This document shows positions 5,934 to 12,303 of a stretch of 25,718 nt of DNA, in pieces. The stretch comes from an uncultured Acetatifactor sp. (GTDB taxonomy: Bacteria > Bacillota > Clostridia > Lachnospirales > Lachnospiraceae): the NCBI GenBank assembly GCA_910577665.1, contig CAJTOJ010000013.1:70445-96162 (forward strand), given 5' to 3'. Within the stretch, counting starts at the first letter, position 1; each line of letters starts with the position of its first letter. The notes under the pieces were generated by a model that ran no database searches, was not told where the DNA came from, and saw only the letters and a program-made list of their open reading frames with translations. The position numbers and the translations under genes were made by a program.

Positions 5934-6776
5934 ATGATCGGAGTGATGACGGCATTTATGCTGATCTGCCTGTATCCCTTCTGGTATGTGGTGGTAGGCT
6001 CTTTTAACAGCGGCTCCGGCTATATGCGCGGCGGCGTGCTGTTCTGGCCCAGGTGCTTCAGCCTGGAGAATTACCAGGTGGTCATGGTGGATTCCAGGCT
6101 CTGGATCGGGTTTAGGGTAACGATTGCCAGAACCATAGTGGGAACCGTCTTCCACCTGGCCTTTACTTCCATGGTGGCCTATGCCATGAGCCGGGATGAC
6201 CTGCCCTGCCGCAAGGGGATTTACTGGTACTGTATGCTGACCATGTTCTTCGGGGGCGGTCTGATTCCTTTTTACCTGCTCCTAAAGACCCTGGGACTGC
6301 TGAACTCCTTCTGGGTGTATATTATCCCTGGGATGTTTTCTGTATACAATATGATTATCATATCAAACTATTTTAGAGGTGTCGCAGAGGAAATCCATGA
6401 ATCCGCGGTGATGGACGGGGCTTCGGAATTCATCATATACAGCAGGCTCTATCTGCCCCTGTCCAAACCGGTTCTGGCCACTGTGACCCTGTGGGTGGGC
6501 GTGGGCCAGTGGAATTCTTTCTTTGATACTATGGTATATACCACGGACCGGAATCTGCAGACCCTGCAACTGTTCCTGTATAAGATGATTAAGACCAGCG
6601 AGTTTACCAGCAAGGCAGAGATGGGAGGGCTTCCCGCGGAACTGGTGTCCAATATCTCCACCACCACGGTGCGATATGCCACCATAGTGGTCAGCACCAT
6701 CCCAATCCTGTGTATCTACCCGTTCCTGCAGAGGTTCCTGACCAAGGGGATCATGCTGGGATCCCTAAAAGGTTAA
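5934..6776 (+). CDS. LplC/YtcP-like ABC sugar permease, N-terminus probably frameshifted
   Basis: Second permease of a carbohydrate ABC importer: 280 residues from the ATG at 5934, with about six hydrophobic spans, the EAA loop IHESAVMDGASEFIIYSRLYLPLSKP and the family C-terminus FLTKGIMLGSLKG. This start lacks a ribosome site and begins inside the first span. A better start exists at 5843 or 5849 (GGGAG and AAGG upstream), giving a basic N-terminus of the expected kind (MREKREKQVKRGKREEE), but that frame reaches a stop at the position of the 5934 ATG. The two frames are offset by one base. The sequence between them is rich in A5 runs followed by G runs, typical slippage sites, while the downstream frame reads plausibly back through SGWDWL. 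The gene is therefore probably a frameshifted pseudogene, consistent with its neighbours. Confidence 0.75.
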   Translation: MIGVMTAFMLICLYPFWYVVVGSFNSGSGYMRGGVLFWPRCFSLENYQVVMVDSRLWIGFRVTIARTIVGTVFHLAFTSMVAYAMSRDDLPCRKGIYWYCMLTMFFGGGLIPFYLLLKTLGLLNSFWVYIIPGMFSVYNMIIISNYFRGVAEEIHESAVMDGASEFIIYSRLYLPLSKPVLATVTLWVGVGQWNSFFDTMVYTTDRNLQTLQLFLYKMIKTSEFTSKAEMGGLPAELVSNISTTTVRYATIVVSTIPILCIYPFLQRFLTKGIMLGSLKG

Positions 6777-7786
6777 CGAAATGAAGAATGCCTGCAGCTT
6801 AACGAAAATGGCAATGAGGCAGTGAGCATTGTAAACCAGTATTTTGCAGTGCCCTGGGAGACCAGGGATGGCAGGCCTATAATGAGTGGGTGGCAGGTAC
6901 CAACAGGGAGACCTATGAATTTCTGAACGAGGCATACCGCCGGGGCCTGATACTGGATGCCAATTATACAGATACACGGGATGGCGTGAAGGAAAAGGTT
7001 GCCGTAGGCCGCGTGTTTGCCTTGATCGCCGCCCCACAGGACTATACGGAGTCCATGAAGATCCTCTATGATACGGACCCGGATGCTTATTATGTGCCTG
7101 TTGTACTGCGCAATGCCAATGGGGATGATCCTACACTGGGCGATTTGTCCGGATGGGGATACCAGCAGACCATTATATCCAGGAAATGCACTGCCGTAGA
7201 AAAAGTAATCAAATTCATCAACTGGCTGTGCAGCGACGAAGGGGCCATCCGGATGAAGATGGGATGGGAAGGGGAGACTTATGAGTATCTGGAAGATGGG
7301 CTGATGGACTGGACGGCAGAGTTCAGGGCCCAGATGGAAGAGAATCCCAATGCCAGAAGGGAACTGGGGATTGGCAGTATCAATCTGTTCGTAAATCCTG
7401 CTGCCCATGACAAGCTTGTGGCCCAGGAAGACCTAAGTACCAAGGAGGGCATGAGGAGTTACAGGACCAGTGACAGGGCCTTGAAGGAAGGAATGGATCA
7501 ATATGCCTATCAACCTATGCAGAGCATTGTGGATCCCAATGACCCCAATCTGACGAAAGTCCAGGAGGAGAATACAAAGCTTGCCAGCTATATGACGATC
7601 GCGGAGGCAGAACTGCTCACTGCCAAGACGCAGGAAGTCTTTGAAGCAAAGTATGAGGAGATACAGCGAACCCTTCCCACGGTATGTGATTTAGATATAA
7701 TTATAAAATACAACAATGATAACCTTCAGAGGGCAAAAGAAAAGCTGGGTGTGGACTTTTTCTTCCCGCCATACAAGAACAAATAA
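6777..7786 (+). pseudogene. LplA-like extracellular sugar-binding protein, N-terminus lost
   Basis: C-terminal ~60% of an extracellular solute-binding lipoprotein of the large (~550-residue) LplA type. The clear part runs from about 6850 to TAA at 7784-7786 and includes YEFLNEAYRRGLI, KVIKFINWLCSDEG, a WEGETYEYLEDG stretch and the typical end LGVDFFFPPYKNK. There is no signal peptide, lipobox cysteine or N-terminal ~200 residues. Immediately after the permease stop (6774-6776) the permease frame continues with LNENGNEAVSIVNQYFA, which reads like binding-protein sequence and must shift frame near 6847-6852 to join SALGDQGWQAYNEW. So the gene carries both a 5' deletion and a one-base frameshift. 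A GTG at 6890 could start translation, but the product would stay cytoplasmic and be non-functional. Confidence 0.8.
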
Positions 7787-7812
7787 CCCATAAGGATGAC
7801 ATTCAAAAACAT

Positions 7813-7832
7813 CCCCCGCCATATGGCGGGGG
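7813..7832 (-). terminator. Perfect 20-bp palindromic terminator between converging genes
   Basis: An 8-bp stem CCCCCGCC/GGCGGGGG around ATAT. On the minus strand it is followed by ATG and then TTTTT (7805-7809), fitting a terminator for the rbsK operon. On the plus strand only AAAATTT follows. Confidence 0.75.
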
Positions 7833-7930
7833 AAAATTTGTACAGGGCTGTGTCCGGCAGAATGCCCGGTATCCCGGACTGAAGCCCGTGTAGGTGAAAG
7901 GGATCCGTTCTGACTGACATTTCCTGGGCG

Positions 7931-8824
7931 TTACAGTTCTTCCCTGCTGGGAATGGAAGATTGCGCCCCCATCCTTGTGACCACGATGGCGCTGGCCCTG
8001 GTGGCAAAATCCACCGCATCCGGCATAGCCTTACCCTCCAACAGGGATACAGCCAGGGCAGCGGTAAAGGTGTCCCCGGCAGCGGTGGAATCGATGGCTT
8101 TCACCTGTCTGGCCGGTGTGTGGCACAGGCTCCCCGCGTGGTTGTAGACAGCGCCCTGGCGGCCCAGGGTTACTACAACCTGCCCTATGCCCTTTGCCAG
8201 GAGCAGGGCAAGGCCCTCTTTGGCATCTGCAGGAGTCCGGATGGGCAGGCCGGTGTAGAAGGAACACTCCGTCTCGTTTAGGATGAGGTATCTGATCCTG
8301 GGGAAAATCTCCGGCGGCAGGGCTTGGGCGGGGGCAGGATTCAGCATCACGGGAATCTTCTGCCCCGCGGCATATTCTGTGATATATGCCACGGTCTTTA
8401 GGGGAATCTCCAGCTGCAGGAGGATGAGATCCACCCTGGCCAGGGCAGGGAGATTGGCCTCTATATAGGCCGGGGAGACCAGGGCGTTTGCCCCGGGGAC
8501 AACGATGATGGCATTGTCCCCCTGGCAGACGGTGATGGAGGCAGTACCGGATTCGGTATCCTCACAGACCTGGATGTGGCTGCAGTCCGCACCGGTTTCC
8601 TGCAGAGAGTGAAGGAGCTTTTCCCCGAACACATCCCCGCCCACACAGCCCAACATGGCCACGCTCCCTCCCAGCCTGGCGGCAGCATAGGCCTGGTTGG
8701 CGCCCTTGCCTCCGCACACGGTCCGGAAGGCCAGCCCGTTTACGGTCTCCCCTATCCGGGGGAGTTGCCCTGTCTGTGTGACCAGATCCATGTTCAGGCT
8801 GCCAATGACTACAATTTTTTTCAT
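7931..8824 (-). CDS. rbsK: Ribokinase (PfkB family)
   Basis: Phosphorylates D-ribose to ribose-5-phosphate with ATP in the cytoplasm. The 297-residue length is normal. It begins with the ribokinase motif VIGSLNMDL and has the substrate-binding GGKGANQAYAAARLGG, the NPAPA motif near residue 165, and the PfkB catalytic signature DSTAAGDTFTAAL, in which Asp of GD is the general base. Ribokinases usually read DTTAAGD; Ser here is a mild change. AAAGGAGG precedes the ATG by 8 nt and overlaps the stop of the upstream nucleoside hydrolase gene (15 nt between genes), so the two are translated as an operon. The pairing implies that ribose released from nucleosides is captured here. A related sugar or nucleoside kinase specificity cannot be excluded. 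Confidence 0.93.
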   Translation of the reverse strand: MKKIVVIGSLNMDLVTQTGQLPRIGETVNGLAFRTVCGGKGANQAYAAARLGGSVAMLGCVGGDVFGEKLLHSLQETGADCSHIQVCEDTESGTASITVCQGDNAIIVVPGANALVSPAYIEANLPALARVDLILLQLEIPLKTVAYITEYAAGQKIPVMLNPAPAQALPPEIFPRIRYLILNETECSFYTGLPIRTPADAKEGLALLLAKGIGQVVVTLGRQGAVYNHAGSLCHTPARQVKAIDSTAAGDTFTAALAVSLLEGKAMPDAVDFATRASAIVVTRMGAQSSIPSREEL

Positions 8825-8839
8825 GAAGGGTTCCTCCTT

Positions 8840-9790
8840 TTATGGTATAAGGGATTCCTGGAAACAGGCGCCGCCTGTGAGCTTTACGAACAGGTCTGTG
8901 GCCAGGGCATCTCTCTTGACAGCATATACATACTGGATCAGGCGGCCTGGGTCGTAGGCGCAGTATCCATCGTATTCCGGCACGGGGAGGCTGGCCAGCC
9001 TGGCGCACAGGAAACGTTCGTTGTCGTTCAAGAGCCATGCCACAGGGGTCACATCCCAGAGGACGCGGCTGACCACCAGGTTCCTGGCATAGGAGGATAC
9101 CTCCTTGCGCACCCGGCCCACCAGGAAATCACACAGGGCGTTTTTACCGGTCAGGTAATATTCCATTTCTGCCAGGGAGATGGAGAATTCACTGACCACG
9201 CCCTGGCAGGGCAACTGGACGACAGGGGCGCCGCTTTTAAAGAGCACCCTGGCGGCGGCCACGTCCTGGATCAGGTTGAATTCCCTGTTGTCGGGACATT
9301 CCCGGCCATGGCCTCCCAGCCATACGACCACGATACTGTCCGCAATCTCCGGCTGCAGGAGCAGCGCCGAGGCCACATTGGTGATGGCGCCAATGGCCAC
9401 CACATATAGGGGTTGTTCCGGGGAGTGGGCACAGGCCCGGATGACCAGATCCCTGGCAGCATCGGAAGGGACGGGGGTTGACTCGTCCGGCAGATAGGTC
9501 CGGGAGCCTTTGTAAGTGACAGGGACAAGATCCTGCCGTCCAGTCAGTTCCAGCAGCCGGAGGATCTCCTCATGGCTTTTCTCCATGCCGTCCTCCGGGG
9601 AACTGGAATGACTGTTGAAAAAGGGGGCGGCATACAGGGCCTGCAGGTGCAGCCTGTGGGAAGAGGCCAGCAGGTAGGCAATGGCGAACTGGTCATCGAT
9701 CTCATTGAAAGTGTCCGTGTCGATCACCACATCCACTGCCCCGGCGGGGACATTTAGGTTATGGATATACTGGGGGGTCATAGTCGTCAT
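8840..9790 (-). CDS. Nucleoside hydrolase (IUNH superfamily)
   Basis: Hydrolyses ribonucleosides to free base and ribose. The 316-residue protein has the calcium and ribose-binding N-terminus in a variant form: DTDTFNEIDD (Asp24, Asp26, Asp32, Asp33) instead of the usual DxDPGxDD. Next come AIGAITNVASALL, HGRECPDNREFNLIQDVAAA and a C-terminal DVTP block at the position of the usual HDP motif. The ATG at 9788-9790 has an excellent AAGGAGG; the ~100 open codons upstream are intergenic DNA. It is first in an operon with rbsK, has a probable promoter at 9970-9998, and is divergent from an AraC regulator that is the obvious candidate controller. Base preference (purine or pyrimidine) cannot be read from the sequence. 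Confidence 0.9.
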   Translation of the reverse strand: MTTMTPQYIHNLNVPAGAVDVVIDTDTFNEIDDQFAIAYLLASSHRLHLQALYAAPFFNSHSSSPEDGMEKSHEEILRLLELTGRQDLVPVTYKGSRTYLPDESTPVPSDAARDLVIRACAHSPEQPLYVVAIGAITNVASALLLQPEIADSIVVVWLGGHGRECPDNREFNLIQDVAAARVLFKSGAPVVQLPCQGVVSEFSISLAEMEYYLTGKNALCDFLVGRVRKEVSSYARNLVVSRVLWDVTPVAWLLNDNERFLCARLASLPVPEYDGYCAYDPGRLIQYVYAVKRDALATDLFVKLTGGACFQESLIP

Positions 9791-9853
9791 GGGATTCCTC
9801 CTTAATTTGTACCGGCTGCCCACCGTGACACGACAGGCAGTGCTTTTTGTGCG

Positions 9854-9899
9854 GGCAATGGCCTGGCGGGAGTGCCTGCACTCCCATCTGGCCATTGCC
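9854..9899 (-). repeat. Large nested hairpin in the nucleoside hydrolase leader
   Basis: Outer perfect 10-bp arms GGCAATGGCC (9854-9863) and GGCCATTGCC (9890-9899) enclose inner perfect 7-bp arms GGGAGTG/CACTCCC (9868-9885). No T-run follows on either strand, so it is not a standard terminator. It lies about 65 nt inside the predicted transcript of the hydrolase-rbsK operon and 64 bp upstream of its start codon. Confidence 0.75.
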
Positions 9900-9969
9900 G
9901 TGTTCAGCGAGTAGGGGAAGAAATCTCCCCCAGTTCGATTTCCGATTCCGGATAGGTATGACAGGATAC

Positions 9970-9998
9970 AGTATACCGCATCATCCGGGGAGTGGAAA
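9970..9998 (-). promoter_or_regulatory. Candidate promoter of nucleoside hydrolase-rbsK operon
   Basis: The minus strand shows TTTCCA (9993-9998), a 17-nt spacer and TATACT (9970-9975). The predicted start near 9963 gives a ~170-nt leader containing the large hairpin. No clear promoter for the divergent AraC gene was found. Confidence 0.5.
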
Positions 9999-10059
9999 GG
10001 GCAAACAGGGCAGAAAAATTGTATCAACAGGCTAAAAAGATTTGAAAGGAGCCATGCAT

Positions 10060-10842
10060 ATGGATAAACTTGTGTTCTGTCATAGACAGGAAAGGGGAAG
10101 GGAAGCATATATCAAGCCGCACCGGCATGAGTGCCATGAGCTTGTGTTCTATGAGGAGGGAACCAGGGGGGTGGCAGACATTGGGGACATGGAATATGGG
10201 ATTGTGCCTGCCAGCGTCCTGCTGGCCCGGAGGGGAACGGTACATGGCGAACGGCATTCTGGCGATGGGAAGGTGGTATTTTTGGGATTTGAGTCCCCAA
10301 ATCTTACCTTGGGAGATGGGCTGTGGAGGGATATGGGGATACTGCGCCCCCTGTTCCGCGACATTGTGCGGGAGATGAAAGAGCAGGAATGGGGATATGA
10401 AGGGATCATCTCCATACGGATCCGGGAGATACTGGTGCGGCTGGAGCGGAGGAACCACAAAAGTCAAGGAAGTGTGCAGAACTTGGAGTATTGCAGGCAG
10501 TACCTGGAAGAGAACTACATGCAGCAGGTGTCAGTGGGGGAACTGGCAGAAATGTGCGGATACAGCAGGGACAGGTTCCGCCATCTGTTTGCAGAGAAAT
10601 TCGGGGAATTTCCTCGCCATTACCTGATGAACCTGCGTCTGGAGGGGGCCAGGCGCCTCTTGCAGACCACGGATTATACCTGTACGGATATTGCGCAAAT
10701 GTGCGGTTTCACGGACAACTGCCAGATGACGAAGATGATGAAGAAAAAATATGGGATGACGCCAAAGGGGCTGCGGGGAAATAAATCTGCCCAAATACAA
10801 TTGAATCATGGTAGAAATTATGATATTATGGGAAGGATCTAA
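10060..10842 (+). CDS. AraC-family transcriptional regulator
   Basis: A 260-residue regulator with an N-terminal cupin sensor (KPHRHECHELVFYEEG, then SVLLARRGTVHGERH) and a C-terminal double HTH (VSVGELAEMCGYSRDRFRHLFAEKF and YTCTDIAQMCGFTDNCQMTKMMKKKYGMTP). AAAGGAG at 10045-10051 places the start at the second ATG (10060), 8 nt away; the ATG at 10054 is only 2 nt away. It is divergent from the nucleoside hydrolase-ribokinase operon across a ~270-bp spacer, so it probably senses a nucleoside or ribose and controls that operon. The ligand is unknown. The 3' end of the gene contains the promoter of pyrE. Confidence 0.88.
   Translation: MDKLVFCHRQERGREAYIKPHRHECHELVFYEEGTRGVADIGDMEYGIVPASVLLARRGTVHGERHSGDGKVVFLGFESPNLTLGDGLWRDMGILRPLFRDIVREMKEQEWGYEGIISIRIREILVRLERRNHKSQGSVQNLEYCRQYLEENYMQQVSVGELAEMCGYSRDRFRHLFAEKFGEFPRHYLMNLRLEGARRLLQTTDYTCTDIAQMCGFTDNCQMTKMMKKKYGMTPKGLRGNKSAQIQLNHGRNYDIMGRI
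10801..10829 (+). promoter_or_regulatory. Promoter of pyrE inside the araC 3' end
   Basis: TTGAAT (10801-10806), a 17-nt spacer and TATTAT (10824-10829), both near consensus. Transcription would start near 10836, about 50 nt before the pyrE ATG. Confidence 0.7.
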
Positions 10843-10887
10843 GAGGAAGATGCCTTATAAACCTTGACAACAGGAGGGCTTAACAGG

Positions 10888-11562
10888 ATGGAACAGTACA
10901 AGCAGGAATTTATCGGGTTCATGGTGGACAGCCAGGTGTTGAAATTTGGTGAATTTACTTTGAAGAGCGGCAGGAAATCTCCTTTCTTCATGAATGCAGG
11001 GGCCTATGTCACAGGTGCCCAGCTCCAGAAGCTGGGGGAATATTACGCGAAGGCCATCCATGACAATTACGGGGATGACTTCGATGTACTGTTCGGGCCT
11101 GCCTATAAAGGGATTCCCTTGAGTGTAGCCACGGTTATCGCCTACAGCCGTCTGTATGGCAGGGAGATCCGTTACTGTTCCAACCGCAAGGAGGTCAAGG
11201 ACCACGGGGACACGGGGATCCTCCTGGGAAGCAGCCTGCAGGATGGGGACAGGGTGGTAATCATCGAGGATGTGACTACCTCAGGCAAGTCCATTGAGGA
11301 GACATATCCCATCTTGAAGGCCCAGGCAGATGTGGGGATCAAAGGGCTGATGGTATCCCTGGACCGCATGGAAAAAGGGCTGGGAGGGAAAGCAGGTGCC
11401 CTGGAAGAGATCCGGCAGAAGTACGGATTCGATGCTGCCGCCATTGTGACCATGCAGGAGGTGGTGGAGTACCTGTACAACAGACCCTACAAGGGGCAGA
11501 TATACATCGATGACACGGCGAAGGCAGCGCTGGACCGGTATTATGAGGTATACGGAGCCTAA
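10888..11562 (+). CDS. pyrE: Orotate phosphoribosyltransferase
   Basis: Joins orotate to PRPP to form OMP, the fifth step of pyrimidine synthesis. The 224-residue protein contains VLFGPAYKGIPL (orotate and phosphate loop), the NRKEVKDHGDTG flexible loop with catalytic lysines, and the PRPP motif VVIIEDVTTSGKS. The length matches the larger clostridial/enterobacterial PyrE type. AGGAGG at 10872-10877 supports the ATG at 10888. No other pyr gene is adjacent, so it is uncoupled from any pyr operon in view; it has its own promoter and shares a transcript with a 50-residue membrane protein. Confidence 0.96.
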   Translation: MEQYKQEFIGFMVDSQVLKFGEFTLKSGRKSPFFMNAGAYVTGAQLQKLGEYYAKAIHDNYGDDFDVLFGPAYKGIPLSVATVIAYSRLYGREIRYCSNRKEVKDHGDTGILLGSSLQDGDRVVIIEDVTTSGKSIEETYPILKAQADVGIKGLMVSLDRMEKGLGGKAGALEEIRQKYGFDAAAIVTMQEVVEYLYNRPYKGQIYIDDTAKAALDRYYEVYGA

Positions 11563-11678
11563 GACAGCGTGTCTGCGGGAAATGCAGGTGTAGAAGAAGG
11601 GCCGGACAGGGCAGCTGGCAGCATGTCCCGGCATACAATACCAGGTGGAGTGTAATCAGACAGCGAGGAGGTATGGAC

Positions 11679-11831
11679 ATGGAGCAGAAGGTGTATAAGA
11701 TCATGAAGGGTGCAGGAGCCGCCAACATTGCAGTGGGGGTGGTGGTGCTGGTGGTAGGGATCGTGTCTGGCATATTGCTGATGGTAGCTGGCGGGAAGCT
11801 GATCTCTGGCAAGTCGAAGATTCTATTCTGA
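11679..11831 (+). CDS. Small single-span membrane protein (50 residues)
   Basis: AGGAGG at 11666-11671 lies 7 nt before the ATG at 11679. The 50-residue product (MEQKVYKIMKGAG..., ending SKSKILF-like GKSKILF) has a basic N-terminus and one continuous hydrophobic span at about residues 14-37. It follows pyrE on the same strand and is closed by the terminator at 11850-11877, so it is probably cotranscribed with pyrE. I do not recognise a family; the strong ribosome site and clean membrane pattern make it a real gene. Function unknown. Confidence 0.7.
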   Translation: MEQKVYKIMKGAGAANIAVGVVVLVVGIVSGILLMVAGGKLISGKSKILF

Positions 11832-11849
11832 CCAAGGAAGACAGATAAC

Positions 11850-11877
11850 GGGCATTTCCCAAGGGGAGTGCCCTTTT
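11850..11877 (+). terminator. Intrinsic terminator of pyrE transcript
   Basis: Arms GGGCATTTCCC (11850-11860) and GGGGAGTGCCC (11863-11873) pair over about ten base pairs including G-T pairs, followed by TTTT at 11874-11877 and a second T-run shortly after. Confidence 0.82.
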
Positions 11878-11982
11878 AGAGTTTTCAACGGACAATGAAG
11901 GAAAGCATGGTTTTTTCGCCGGCAATGAGCCTGCAAAACAGTTTACAGGGATATTGGCAGACAATTGTAAAAGAAGAAGGAT

Positions 11983-12303
11983 ATGAAGAAAAGAAAAGGA
12001 TATATTTTCACAAATAAAAAACATTCCAACCGGGCAGTGATGGCTACTATTCTGGGGACCATCAGCCTGACAGCCCTGGGTGTGGTAATCTTCCTTACTT
12101 GCAGGGACGCAGGGGCCGCCAGGACAGGATATGGTTTTACCGGTCTGCTCTCTATGCTGTATTCCCTGGCAGGTCTGTACCTGGGGTTGGCTACAGTCAG
12201 GGACAAGACGTATTACAGGCTTTTTCCGGTGCTGGGCGTGGTGCTGAATCTGGCGGTGCTGGGACTGGTTGGGCTGATTCTGTATATGGGAGTGAATGGG
12301 TGA
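11983..12303 (+). CDS. DUF6142-like integral membrane protein
   Basis: A 106-residue hydrophobic protein opening with MKKRKGYIFTNKKHSNRAV, then three likely membrane spans (about residues 19-40, 52-70 and 79-102). The pattern matches the DUF6142 family of Lachnospiraceae as I recall it; no function is established. AAGG lies close to the ATG at 11983, a tight spacing. Its stop codon overlaps the aminopeptidase start (TGATG, 12301-12305), so the two are translationally coupled. A membrane role next to a cytosolic peptidase is not explained. Confidence 0.75.
   Translation: MKKRKGYIFTNKKHSNRAVMATILGTISLTALGVVIFLTCRDAGAARTGYGFTGLLSMLYSLAGLYLGLATVRDKTYYRLFPVLGVVLNLAVLGLVGLILYMGVNG

Noticed and set aside
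8576..9409. 277-codon plus-strand frame
   Set aside because: Antisense to rbsK and the nucleoside hydrolase, both supported by motifs and ribosome sites.
10864..10869. TTGACA as a -35 box for pyrE
   Set aside because: Only ~20 nt before the start codon and overlapping the ribosome-site region; the promoter at 10801-10829 fits far better.
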